From Planoprotostelium fungivorum (lineage: Eukaryota > Evosea > Variosea > Cavosteliida > Cavosteliaceae): a stretch of DNA of 64,000 bases. The translations under genes were made by a program, and so were the position numbers. Under the pieces are notes generated by a model. The model had not been told where the DNA came from, did no database searches, and worked only from the letters and a program-made list of their open reading frames with translations. The stretch covers positions 1 to 64,000 of the forward strand of contig MDYQ01000041.1 in assembly GCA_003024175.1 (NCBI GenBank), read 5' to 3'. The stretch's first letter is position 1; each line of letters opens with the position of its first letter. This document shows, piece by piece, positions 11,977 to 22,394 of this stretch.

Positions 11977-13106
11977 TCACACGAAGACGGAGATGAATAC
12001 AGATTGTCCCAAGTTCAGCGTGGCGTGCCACCATCCATGAGGTAAGTACAATATCTCCCCCGGCCTCAACATACATTCGTATAGTCCGTTCTCTCGCACG
12101 AGAGGATAGATGTCTTCCATCCATTTGAGTGTGCTGTCGTTGGGGTCGAAATTGGGGTGGGCGCCGGGAGGGTAGAGGAACCACCTCTAAGACGATGGTC
12201 ATGATGATGAACGTCTCACGTGATCTCCACCTTCATACCGTGCAATACTTCGGCGAACACAGCCCCGTGAGTGTGGAATGGTACCTGCACGGACATCATC
12301 ATCATCTCATTACATCACGATGGACGATGAATGTTTACCCCTGTTCCTGAGCCTCCCAATCCCCAGGATATCGTGCCACGTAAGAGAGATGAGGGATAAG
12401 GAGGCTTGATGTACTGATCAAAGAGTGGTTTGAAGTTCTCTAAATCGTTGTCTCCGAAATGATAGAGTGTGTCTTTGCCGCTCCTGCATGATGTTCGTGT
12501 GAATGATTCGAAATGGTGATCATGATTGAGAATGACAAACCTGTCTGTGACTTGATCTTCCATCATGTAGAGGATGTAATCAGAAAATAAAACCATCGTT
12601 TTGTCGTAAGAGTGGGTGTTGGCCGTGCTGAGCTTCACCATGTGATCACCGTAGGAGTCCAATAGATTCTTCTTCTCGTTCAACGTGCGAAATAATTGAT
12701 TGTCCGTTACATCTGTAATGATGACGGGTCTGTCGATCGATTTTAGAACGGGTGGATTGTGATTGGGATGGAGGTCTTACTCGGTCGTCTCAAAGTTGGC
12801 GATGAAGTCTGCGACAGATAAAGCTGAACTTCTGGCGATATTGCATCTGTCTGTATAGAGAGAAGGATGATAGCTGATGTTCCATGCCTAAGCCTGTGAG
12901 ACGATGCACGTTACCAGAGAGAATCACTTGAAGATTGGCGATTTGGATATCATTTGAATGCAGTTGGTCGCAACGTGGAGTTGCTAAGGTAGCGTTACTG
13001 TATTCTGAATGTGCGAAACTGCAGACGTAAGTGTTTGTTTCGGACCATTTTGCATCAATTACCTCAATGTAAGACAAAAAAGAACGATCCTTGAAAGAGT
13101 GCCCAT
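11977..13106 (-). CDS. JMJD8: JMJD8-like JmjC-domain protein, left-arm copy
   Basis: The protein begins with a signal peptide (MGTLSRIVLFCLTL) and a Cys-containing luminal region (CDQLHSNDIQIANLQ; CNIARSSALSVADF). The JMJD8 core follows: PVIITDVTDNQLF, VKLSTANTHSYDK, DTLYHFGDNDLENF, SWGLGGSGTGV, FHTHGAVFAEVLHG, then LYPPGAHPNFDP, GEILYLPHGWWHATLN and SVFISVF. Five short introns were placed by phase. The iron-binding HxD/E position reads HTH, as in vertebrate JMJD8 (HWH), so hydroxylase or demethylase activity is doubtful. JMJD8 is an ER-lumen protein in animals, which fits the signal peptide. The 3' half matches the right-arm copy at 45706-46844 with no difference seen, whereas the first exons and introns differ. 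Confidence 0.85.
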
Positions 13107-13302
13107 GATGATGTGATCATCGACGATCATCTTTTTATTCACACCCATTTTCGTGTCTACACCTGGTGTCCTCATGCCAAACTCGTGCAAAATTTACGAT
13201 CAATAGGAGCTGTTGGTGTGGCGTATTCGAACTACACGGAGAGCCTTGACTAGTTGGCATATTTTAGGACTATCTGGAGAATCCGACTCCATAATCTCCA
13301 TC

Positions 13303-13786
13303 ATGCCGAAGACAAATAATACTCTGTGTGAAGGGAGTGTGACTCAAAAGCCGCTGGTGCTCAGACTCAAAAATCGACAACCACGCATCAAGTCGATATT
13401 CTCATGGGATGGATTAGAAGAGGAACGTCACAAGATTCAGTGCAATGCACACCGTCAAGTTGAGCTATACGAAAAACTACATCAAAAGTATTCAGCTATG
13501 ACGATCAGTGGAATGACAGTTCAAGCTTTCAAGGATCCCAGCTGCACAGATGTTGACCCGTCAGTTTGAGTCTTCTCATCGTAATATACCGACGGTGATT
13601 AGTGACGCTAAAGAGGTTGGCATCCTGCAGAAAGAACTGAAAATGATGTCGCGAAGACTCGTCGAAGACAATCATCTCGACTTTTATTTCGTCAGAAGAG
13701 AGTGGGCGACCATCACTGATCCCTCCCCGCGCGAGAGAGAAGTCTGTGAAAGAGCGATAGCCCTTAGGATGAAGAAATCAAAATGA
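13303..13786 (+). CDS. Unrecognised small protein (about 145 residues), left-arm copy
   Basis: Two exons join across a 46-nt intron (GTATTCAGC ... TTTCAAG) that restores one frame, giving ELYEKLHQK-IPAAQMLTRQFE. The start is MPKTNNTLCEGSV. The product is basic and probably helical, with heptad-like stretches (VGILQKELKMMSRRLVEDN) and a conserved-looking C-terminus (RREWATITDPSPREREVCER). I do not recognise a family. It lies convergent to WDR43 and divergent from JMJD8. CAATAAAAG follows the stop. The right-arm copy has lost the start codon and part of the 3' half, so this is the only potentially working copy here. Confidence 0.6.
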
Positions 13787-14091
13787 TGCAATAAAAGTGC
13801 AACTGTCTTCTATCGAGTATGCATCAATGTGTGCTTTCGAGTGGGGTTGCATGTGATGTTTATGGCACGCAGATTAAATCGACATGATGCCAACACCTGT
13901 GAGTTGGGTGTACCCACATCGATCGCTTGTCGTTGATCATCGACTTAATCATCCGATGATCATCACGAAACGACACCATCAAACATCGGCTCACAGACAT
14001 CATCTCTATCTCTTCTTCATCTACTCTCCATCGATTCGCTGTCCTTTCATCCTTCACATCACACAAAAGAGATGATGAAACCGCTCGACTC
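13787..14091. other. Intergenic region downstream of WDR43 (left arm)
   Basis: No gene is seen. The CAATAAAAG directly after 13786 is a likely poly(A) signal. About 330 bases spanning the end of the small gene and this spacer are missing from the right arm. That gap accounts for the change of mirror offset between the JMJD8 and WDR43 blocks. Confidence 0.45.
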
Positions 14092-16510
14092 TTAAAAATC
14101 TTCCATTTCTTCGCCTTCATCGGCAACTCCACTCTCTTCGTGATCTGAATCTTCCTCTTCGCTGACACCACCGTTCGTCTCTTCTTCCTCATCTTCTTCC
14201 TCATCATCGTCTTCGTCTCCGGATGACTCTTCGTACGTGGGGCCGTTCTGCCACGCATGAGTCCATGTGTGATGATGATGATGATGAGATCGTCTTCACC
14301 TCGATGCTGTTGGTGAACTTTTTTGATTGAGACAGGAGGACGTCTAATTTACCGTGGAGCTTGCACAATTTCTTGTAAGATGAGATCCTAGCGCTGAGAG
14401 CGACGTATAGACCTTCGAGCTGGCTGGCGAGCTTTCCGTTGCTGATGAGAAAACTGAAACAATAAAATGAGAAAATCGAATTTAATCTTTCGAAGGAGCG
14501 TGGAAGATCGAAAAAGAATAAATGTCGAAATAAAAGACTAACCTGGCGTGGTGCTGAAAGATAGCTCTCAGCCACACGAGAAGGTGTGGGTTGTTTCCTT
14601 GTTCCAACTTTTGAACCAAGATGAGCAGCAGCTCAGAGATGCAGCTGTTCGGTAACTGTTCCTCGGTCAACTCATCTTCCATCACGTCCCATCACCTTCA
14701 TGATGGTGCTGATGATGACGTGGATCTTCGTCACGGTTAGAATCTGATTGATCATGTTGACGTCGTTCTTCTGCAGGGCTTGTTGTAAGATGTTCTGGAG
14801 AGAGTCGGCAACGATGACGTCAGGCGTGGTCTCTGTCTCCTGCTGCAGCTTCAATTGGATGGCGTCCAGCTCTTCCTGTATGGTCTTCGATTTTTCCGTT
14901 TTTCCAAAGCTGGACTTGGCAACCTGCGGGGAACGTCGGTCTACAACCCGCCAATGTCTCGTCTACAACGCACCTTTCCGTCGGAGGGCAGGACTAATTT
15001 GACTTGTTTTTCTTTCTCGATCTTCTCTCTCACTTTCTTTGGGGCTACTTCGTGGACTTCTTTCAAGATGTCCTCCTTCTCTTTGTATTTCTATTGTCGC
15101 GTGAGATATTTTTCAATGTGAAGATTTTTTATATACGTAAAAATAAATGTTGGAGAAAAATGAGAGATCATCACCAGAGTAGAGAAGGTGAACTTTCCAG
15201 CGGCTTCCTTTACGAGAGTGATGTATTCGTCTTGGGAGAAGGCAGCGTGCACGGCACCCTGCTTGACTGATGATGACATCAGCCATCATCGATCACCGCG
15301 ATCCATTTCAAGTCGACTCACTCGTGCAGGCAGCAGCGAGAGGTTTTCGCTTGGCGTTGGGGTCTACGTCGTATTTGCACTCCCAGACGTGAACTTCTGG
15401 TCCGGAAGAAGTGTAACCCAGAATGTGATACTGCAGGGACATCAGCTCATGCGATGAGACTCGTCATCGTGATGAGAAGACGTCTTCACATTGCCATGAG
15501 GCGTGATGTGTGATGGTGACTCACCGTTTGGTTTCCCACAGAAACAATGTCTAAATCAGAAGTGCTCGTGTTGCTTATGAACGAGTACAATTGAGTCGAA
15601 ACTGCAGAATCTGCTGCAGTATCCCACACCAGAACGTAACGATCGTTCGCGGCGGAGAAGAGCATCTAATCTCGTCAATCTACAACGTTGTAGACGAACT
15701 CTCACCTCCCCCTCGGCTGAAAAGTGAAGTGCGGTGACGCTCTTGGAATGGCCACCCAGTTTCTTCATGATTCTCTTGGAGGCTAAGTCGATCAATTTGA
15801 TCACAGTTCCAGCGACAGCCAACACTGTCTCATCATGGTTGAGAGCCAATCGAGACAGAGGTTGCGTGTCCTTCTTGAATTTACTGGAGGATGTCAATCT
15901 ACAACGTTGTAGACCGCGACTCACTGTACGGGAGCTTGGGTGGAGAGACTCCACTGGATGACAAACTGATCGTCTGAACAAGAGTACAGGAACTCTCCGT
16001 TTTTGGAGAAGATGATGTGATTGACTTGAGCGCGGTGACCTTCTAGATAGTGGACGACCTGCGTGAAGGTGAGATGAGGTGAAGATGTGCAGTCGAATCA
16101 CCTTTCCTTGGATGAGATCCCAGACGATGATGCCACCGCTGGCGGTACCGATGGCCAAGATCGATTGACGGAGGCCTTTGATGGCATTCTCTTTGACGTC
16201 CTGGAGTTGTCATATCAGATGTGATTTTGATGATGATATGATTATGTGTGATATCGTGATAGATCACATCAACCGAATGGAAAGACGAAAGATGTCAGGT
16301 CAGCAAGTAACCTGATCAACTATTGAACGAGAGTCTCACCTTGTTCGCAGCGGGTGCCCATGCCATACATGTGTAGGTGTCTGCCAATTGAGATTCCTCG
16401 ACAAACTCCTTCTTCAGTTGCCCTGCAAGCGTGTTCCACAATGCAAGACGATTATCGGCCCCAATGGCAGCGAAGAACTCTCGTTTCTCATCGAAAGCGG
16501 CGATTCTCAT
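14092..16510 (-). CDS. WDR43: WDR43/UTP5-like SSU-processome protein, left-arm copy
   Basis: The start is MRIAAFDEKREFFAAIG. An N-terminal WD40 propeller follows (RLALWNTLAGQLKK; GTASGGIIVWDLIQGK; YLEGHRAQVNHIIF; DDQFVIQWSL; LGGHSKSVTALHFS; NDRYVLVWDTA; YTSSGPEVHVWECK). A Utp12-type helical domain comes next (VADSLQNILQQALQKNDVN; KLEQGNNPHLLVWLRAIFQHHA). The end is a very acidic tail closing in GVADEGEEMEDF. This is the layout of WDR43/Utp5, a t-UTP subunit acting in pre-18S rRNA transcription and processing in the nucleolus. About ten introns are present, two of them with the CTACAACGTTGTAG palindrome. The gene is divergent from the RING-E2 gene across 178 bp. Coding and intron sequence match the right-arm copy at 42644-45062 with no difference seen. 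Confidence 0.88.
14941..14969. repeat. Two CTACAAC half-sites in a WDR43 intron
   Basis: CTACAACCCGCC and CTACAACGCACC lie as direct half-copies of the intronic palindrome inside one WDR43 intron. The right-arm copy carries the same pair at about 44185-44213. Confidence 0.5.
15680..15693. repeat. Intronic palindrome CTACAACGTTGTAG (copy 1)
   Basis: A perfect 14-nt palindrome in a WDR43 intron. On the coding strand it starts about 11 nt after the GT of the 5' splice site and is followed by ATTGAC. Confidence 0.8.
15899..15912. repeat. Intronic palindrome CTACAACGTTGTAG (copy 2)
   Basis: A perfect copy in a second WDR43 intron. On the coding strand it follows GTGAGTCGCGGT and precedes ATTGACATC, in the same position as copy 1. 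Confidence 0.8.
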
Positions 16511-16688
16511 GGTTCTTCCCTTGTCTATGAGGCAGACCAATGTCTACCGTATCACTGCAGAAAGACACAAGAAGTCCGAGCAAGGCTGAAATTTTCTTGA
16601 ACGACAAGGAGGTAAGATATCGTGGGCACAAATATTCGGGGACTTCGTGGAAATGTTTCGTGTGGGATGTTGAACAACATCATTGGAG
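16511..16688. promoter_or_regulatory. Shared divergent promoter, WDR43 / RING-E2 (left arm)
   Basis: Only 178 bp separate the start codons of the divergent WDR43 and RING-UBE2Q genes, so both promoters must lie here or overlap the genes. The right-arm counterpart (42466-42643) appears identical. No TATA box was seen. Confidence 0.55.
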
Positions 16689-18165
16689 ATGAAGGAGAAG
16701 GAGGCGTGTCCGCTCTGCAATGAGACGTTTGAACTGATCGAATTGATCTCGCACGTGGAGACGTGCGAGGGTAATGTATCTGATGTGAGTTACGAAGACT
16801 TCCCCCTCTTCTGTATATCTGCATCACTATGTATTGGAGAGCTGATGTGTTGTAGGAGGAAGATACCGATCTCAAATTGGCTCGTCAATTACAAGATGAG
16901 GAAGATCAGAGTGGGTCTCATCTCTTGATTCATGTGATGAATCGACGCAGAACAGAGGGAGAGAAACAGTAAGACCAAATGTCAAAAATGCCAGAAACAG
17001 ATCCAAGTGGAAGACATATACATCTTAGACGTAAGTGATCGTATCCTCTCCCTGACACAGTACCATTCGTCTCTTTGTTCTACAAGACAAGGACATGATC
17101 TCATGTATCTTCCCTCGTCGATCGACTCATGTCTCGCAGGATTGTGGACATAAATTCTGCAGGGAATGCCTCAAAGAACACGTCACCTCCACTCTATACA
17201 AGACCGCCACCATCGTGTGTCCAACGAAGGACTGCAAGGCTCAGTTGTCCGTTCGTGATGTGAAAGAATTCTCGCCCAACTACAGGTGAGAACCTCGAGC
17301 TGCCTACCACTGACTGTGGATAGTAGTGACAAGAAGAGCATGTTCAAATCGCAAGCGAGTGGAACGGCAACAGAGAGGCTGATGTCTGAACTCAAGCAGA
17401 TCATGAACTCGGATTCAGAGAAGAACGTAATGGATTCCTTCACTTTGATTTCAACGTCGTTCATCTGATGGACGGTGTGATCGTTCATCGATTCAAAGTG
17501 AAATCTTGTTTTAACTTTAAATAGGGATTTACAGCAGAACCCATCGATGACAACCTCTATCAATGGTGAGTCAAAGATAAATCATTTATTCTCATTTATT
17601 CTCGAAGGGAGATCTGTCTGTTCAATTTCGATTCACCGATGAAAGAAGACATGAAACAATTGGGCATGGTGGGTCACCTCCATATACAACGAGCCACTCC
17701 TGACCCTCCCACAGGATCACGTGACCATGCACGCCGTGTTTCCCAAGAGCTATCCTTTCACTCCTCCATACATCCGAGTCATAGAGCCACGCTTCGCATT
17801 CCGAACGGGTCACGTAAGCTGATGACGTCATATTACGTCAAACTACAACGAGACAGATCACCATCGGTGGTAGCATTTGTTTCGAGCTGTTGACTCTGTC
17901 CCATTGGACACCAGGTGATGAGATCATGTCGCATGAGATCCTGAGATGATGTCTAGAGACGACATTAGAGAGTGTCATCATCTGCATCCGATCGCAGATC
18001 ATGTCGGGTGGGGGGAGGTGATCGATTTATGGAGGACGCGTCGTGATGTTGACATGATGGAGGTTGGATCTGTATAATCGACATCCATACAGTGAAGAGG
18101 AAGCCAGGGAGGCGTACGTGAGAATGGCCAGGACACACGGCTGGGATGTAGAGATACCGAGATGA
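16689..18165 (+). CDS. RING finger + UBE2Q-like E2 fusion protein, left-arm copy
   Basis: Exons join in phase. The N-terminus is a small Cys-rich zinc-finger-like segment (EACPLCNETFELIELISHVETCE), followed by an acidic helix (DLKLARQLQDEEDQ). A RING finger follows (CQKCQKQIQV; DCGHKFCRECLKEHV; CPTKDCKAQL), then a linker and a C-terminal UBC fold of UBE2Q type. Marks of that fold are FPKSYPFTPPYIRVIEP, the active-site Cys in GGSICFELLT and the C-terminal helix YSEEEAREAYVRMARTHGW. UBE2Q proteins are E2 enzymes, and RING domains recruit E2s, so one chain carries both parts. This would be an unusual self-contained E2/E3. The product appears identical to the right-arm copy at 40989-42465. The last introns, around the stop, are the least certain part. 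Confidence 0.8.
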
Positions 18166-18745
18166 TGAATAGATGTGTCTTGTGTTTTCCATCTTTTGTC
18201 CCATCCAGACATCACCATCATACGTCTGAATAACACCCACATTTACTTTCGTTATCATCTCTTGATTCGATATAAGAGTTAACGTCCATCTAATTCCATC
18301 TCTTTTTCGTTTCATAGTCTTGAGATATGGCATCGTCTTTGTAGCTCTAACGACTATCATCTTCACTAGACTGAATCCCTTGTCTAAACCTCTGTGGAAC
18401 ACAAAGCGGCTTTTCGATAGGCCTGCCTGCTGAAAGGCAAACATGTTCATCGGCATTGAGATGAATCGATTGCCGAAAATGTAACACCGGAAGCAGACCA
18501 CGAAGGTATCTCCTCCTCTGTGACACGTTTTGTCTCTCGTACACTGAAGAGACAGCCACCTCGGTGGAGTCTGTACCCAAACGTGTCAAGAATGTGTCGA
18601 AGATGACAAGATAAAGAGCCTAAATCGTAACACCGGAAGCAGAGCACGTGCCGACATCCCTCAGACTCAGTTGAGCCACAACATCATTCGAAACGAAACT
18701 CGCCAACGAACAACACACGAATCACACAAACTACTCAAGCTCACG
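18166..18745. other. Intergenic region: 3' end of RING-E2 gene and upstream region of LamG gene
   Basis: No gene is seen. The first part is a diverged continuation of the inverted repeat. The second part is the upstream region of the LamG-type gene, with two copies of a 17-nt motif at 18481-18497 and 18627-18643. The matching right-arm spacer is about 360 bases longer. Confidence 0.5.
18481..18643 (+). promoter_or_regulatory. Twice-repeated GTAACACCGGAAGCAGA motif upstream of LamG gene
   Basis: The 17-nt motif occurs at 18481 and 18627, about 265 and 120 bases before the LamG start codon. The right arm keeps it at 40157-40173 and, shortened by a base, at 40304-40319. Retention in both arms while surrounding DNA changed suggests a binding site. 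CCGGAAG resembles an ETS-type core, but I make no factor assignment. Confidence 0.4.
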
Positions 18746-20140
18746 ATGAGAAACGCAATCGCATTGCTGCTGATCGCCCTGTCGGCCACCTCTGTGTGGG
18801 CTGACACGTGCCAGTCAGGCTACTCTTGGTGCTCTGGCGTCAACGCTTGTTACGATCCCTCCCAGTACGACTGTGTCAGCGACCAGTACAACGGACAGAA
18901 TCGCCTCTGTGCTGTGGGAACTTTCTCTTGCAACGACGTCTGCATCGCATCTTGCGCCTACCAGAGTGGAACAGATGGTGGAGTGAGTTCATCTCGACAG
19001 GATGATGAGACTGATCGACTTCCAGTATACTATCAAGACCGACCGCACTTGTCCTGCCCCTCCAGCTTGTGTCAACGACCACACGATCGCCTGCGGTGAC
19101 GCTTGTTACGACAAGACAAAGTTCTGCTGCGTCTCTGGTCAGCCTCAAGATATCAGCACCTGCCCTCCACCCAAGCCTTGGCCACGAAGCCCATCACTTT
19201 CACTCTGCCTTCTTCATCGGACCAGCTCCCTGCAGCCACAACTTACATTCCCCCTACCAGCACCATTCCTCTCACCACAGCTCCATGCATTCCTGGAGGA
19301 GTCACCATCTCTGTCCCATTCACCTACTACTCCTTTGACTCTGGCATCGTCAACGGTCTGTTGAAAGACGACAGTGGGAGAGGCAGATATGCCACTCTGC
19401 TGGGTCTGCCCAAGTCCATCGAGGGAAAGACTAAGCTAGGATTGAGTTTCAACTCTTCTCAGGGGCTTCAGGGACTTAGAATGGATCAGACGGCTGGACT
19501 CGACGGCGACTTCTCTATCGCAACTTAGTTAAAGGTGAACGTCACTATCATCGTTATCACCTTGCATTTGCTCTCGTCTTCCCACACATCACCGACGTTC
19601 GACAGGTCCTACATCGCATCCGACAAGTTCGTCAGCAACTTCAAGGGCGCCCTCGATGACTTTCTCTTGTTCAATCAGACTCTCTCTGCCCAACACATCC
19701 TCTCGATCATCAGCAACAGATGTCTTCCCATCGACAGACAACATAGTCAGCACTACAACTCTTCCTCCCACACCCACGACCAAGATTGCGGGCAAGAAGT
19801 GTGGTCTGCCCTGGCTCTACTGGTCTTTCGACAAGATCAAGCTGGCAAAATGCATCGATGACTCTGGCCACGGCCGCCACGGCTCGTTCTCCACCGACTT
19901 CTCTCTCGTCGCCGGTAAGCTGAGACAGGCCCTCAATGCAAATAACAACACCGCCTCTTCGTCACTCTCCCTGGTCTGTATGGTCTTTGTCGAAGCGAGA
20001 GCTCACATTCGACGGCAACGCCAAGACCGTCTCCTTCCAATCGTCTCTCGGCAGCTCTGTCAGCTGGAATGCCACTTCTCTTCGCGCTGACGCCTGGGTC
20101 CACGTTGCTGTTGCCGTCGGCGTCGATCGTGTCAACGAGG
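18746..20140 (+). pseudogene. LamG-type secreted protein, collapsed left-arm copy
   Basis: The 5' end is well kept: signal peptide (MRNAIALLLIALSATSVWA), then a Cys-rich module (CSGVNACYDPSQYDC; GTFSCNDVCIASC; CGDACYDKTKFCC). Against the right-arm gene at 37607-40044 it has a deletion after STCPPP that removes the following region of about 115 residues. A stop falls shortly after DGDFSI, a second deletion removes most of the first LamG half, and the alignment ends at AVAVGVDR. The Cys motifs recall carbohydrate-binding CBM52-like repeats. The remaining pieces are concanavalin/LamG-like (TYYSFDSGIVNGLLKDDSG; YWSFDKIKLAKCIDDSG). It is unlikely to make the full product. Confidence 0.75.
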
Positions 20141-20356
20141 TGCATCTTTGGACAAGGAGATGAACAGATAATGTTGATCGTGTGGATTTTCTCATCTAAA
20201 GGGCGTATGGACGAGACCCTCTATGTCTTCCCTGAACCACCTGGTGTGAAAAGCGTCCGAAATTTCCGAGATTCAAGTTACAAATTGAAGTTTAATCTAC
20301 AACGCAAATACAGACGTGACGACGGCAGATTTCACAGAGTGGAACTAGCAACAAGC

Positions 20357-21949
20357 ATGGACCCTGCCCTCGTAAAGAAGCAGAAAGTGAACAAAGACTC
20401 ACAACAATCGATCCTCGATGTGTTACCGCCGGAGTTACTGAGTCATGTTCTTCAATTCCTCAGATGTAGAGATCTTTGTCGAGTGGCCCAGGTGGGGGTT
20501 CTAAAAATCATGGGAATGACGGGGGAGACCTTCAGAGAGGAAACTGACTCTGTGTTAGACATCACTCGTATGGGCATCAGAAAGCAGCCGAGATCAGCTC
20601 TGGGAGGCAGAGTTCAGACGTCTTTGGGAGGAGAACCTAGAGAAGGAACCCATTGGAGAGTTCTGCCGGAAGATTGGTCGAGTATCTTCACCACCAACTG
20701 GAAGAGATTGGAAATGGATGGTCAAGACTCAGATGATCAATTTGGAGGTGAATGTCCGACCACTGAACGATCATACTCCTTCCACATCGTGTCAACATCT
20801 GATACCGTAATACGATATCGTGACTCATCGTCCCTCAGAAATTGTCCAACCTTCACAAAACCGACTTAGCGGTTGGTTTCAGCGTCAACACCAGCGAACG
20901 AGAGACTCGCTATTACTTTGGCGAATTCGATGTCACCAACAAACATCAGGCTGGGCTCGGCTATCACTGGACTTCTAACGTAGACAACTTTTATTACATC
21001 GGTGAATTCGACAAGGGAGAGAGATGTGGATCTGGCATGACGATCAGCACGACCCAATGGATTCAAGAACAGAAGAAGAGGGTGAGACTCGTCCACCATC
21101 TCATGCCACCACCGTCTCATCGCGATGAAGGTGATGGATAATCACAAGTTGGTCATCGTAGAAATTGAATATGATGGAGAATGGCTCAAGGACCAACGAC
21201 ACGGTCAGGGTACTTATCGTTGGGTGAGTCCGTTTCATTCTCATGCGATTGACACGTACAGCCCAACGGCGACGTCTACACCGGAGAATTCAGCCACCAC
21301 TTCCGCGATGGTTGCGGTGTGTACAGGTGACATCGATCTACAACGTTGTAGATGAAATCTCACAGACTGACAGGTGGAGTACGAACGATTGCTACCGCGG
21401 CAACTTCAAGAAGAACATCAAGAACGGCTCGGGCACCTTCTTCTTCTCAAACGGCGACGTGTGAGTCTCTCATCATCACATGACCATCACATCCTACTCA
21501 TCACATCATCCATCAGCTGCATCATCATCATCCATCAACTCCTTCGACTCAACCCTTTCAGCTTCGAAGGTCACTACGTCGACGGCAAACGATCTGGCCT
21601 CGGCAAGTACATCTGGCCCCACGGTGACCACTTTGAAGGCGAATACCTCCACGACAACCGTCACGGCTTCGGCGTATACAAGTACGCTCACGGCGGCCGT
21701 TACGAGGGTTATTACGCCCACGACACACGTCACGGCATGGGCAGCTTCGTGTGGCCCGACGGCGACGTCTACAACGGCGAGTGGAAGGCAGAGAGCAGAG
21801 TCGGCCGCGGCACGCTCACGAGGATGGACGGCAGCGTGCACGAGCAAGAGTGGAACGAGAGCCACAAGGCGAACTACTCGTTCGCGCCGCCGGACAAGTT
21901 TCCCTACAACGTGTGTGAAGTGGTGACGAGCAGCAGCGCGAGGAAATAA
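20357..21949 (+). CDS. F-box / MORN-repeat protein
   Basis: The start is MDPALVKKQKVNK. An F-box follows at about residues 17-50 (ILDVLPPELLSHVLQFL; CRDLCRVAQ), continuing after an intron (SSRDQLWEAEFRRLWEENL). The C-terminal half holds about seven MORN repeats (YDGEWLKDQRHGQGTYRW; YTGEFSHHFRDGCGVY; YRGNFKKNIKNGSGTF; FEGEYLHDNRHGFGVYKY; YEGYYAHDTRHGMGSFVW; YNGEWKAESRVGRGTL). F-box proteins are substrate receptors of SCF ubiquitin ligases, and MORN repeats often mediate membrane or protein contacts. One intron carries the 14-nt palindrome at 21338. The stop is followed at once by an AATAAAA poly(A) signal. The gene starts about 215 bp after the collapsed LamG copy, on the single-copy side of the arm boundary. 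Confidence 0.8.
21338..21351. repeat. Intronic palindrome CTACAACGTTGTAG (copy 3)
   Basis: A perfect copy in an intron of the F-box/MORN gene, preceded by GTGACATCGAT from the 5' splice site. This gene is unrelated to WDR43, so the element is not just a by-product of the arm duplication. Confidence 0.8.
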
Positions 21950-22394
21950 AAGTGTATATAGAGAGGGGTGATGATGTGATGGAAGAGATGGTGATGATGT
22001 GATGGAAGAGATGGTGATGATGTGATGGAAGAGATGGTGATGACGATGGAAGGTGTCTGGTAGGATGGAAGAGAGAGGGTGAAGGGGAAAGATTGGGAAT
22101 GAGACGGCTTCCATCGTCGTATAGTTGTGTTCACATGAGGAGGGTCCATAGTCCACAGATTCACGGTAAGATGTGATCCATCATCGAGATGATTCGTCGA
22201 CAATCCTCGGAGCGTCATATAGCCTACCCCAAATGGGGTGAAAGAATTAAATTCAATGTCCATATCGATATGGTGATTGGATAGAGGACCTCTGTATCGC
22301 TGTCCATGTTGTTCCGTTCAAATGTTGAATCTCTCGGGTTTCGGGTGTCATCATCGGGCTGCCACCATCCATCGCATATTTTTTCAAGCCGATC
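21950..22394. other. Intergenic region with short tandem repeat
   Basis: GATGGAAGAGATGGTGATGATGT-type units of about 24 nt repeat three to four times at about 21968-22045. The rest shows no gene I can support. A frame on the minus strand is open for about 119 residues but has no recognisable domain. Confidence 0.45.

Larger units (their letters stand above)
14092..18177. repeat. Left arm of inverted repeat, high-identity tract
   Basis: Position x in this block maps to 59154 minus x on the other strand (40977-45062). In every stretch compared, including introns and the promoter between the two genes, I found no mismatch. Within about 15 bases of the WDR43 and RING-E2 stop codons the two arms begin to differ by many substitutions and indels. 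Confidence 0.85.

Noticed and set aside
21506-22263. Minus-strand frames of 119 and 216 residues overlapping the MORN gene end
   Set aside because: They lie partly opposite real exons and partly in a tandem repeat. There are no domains and the composition is biased.
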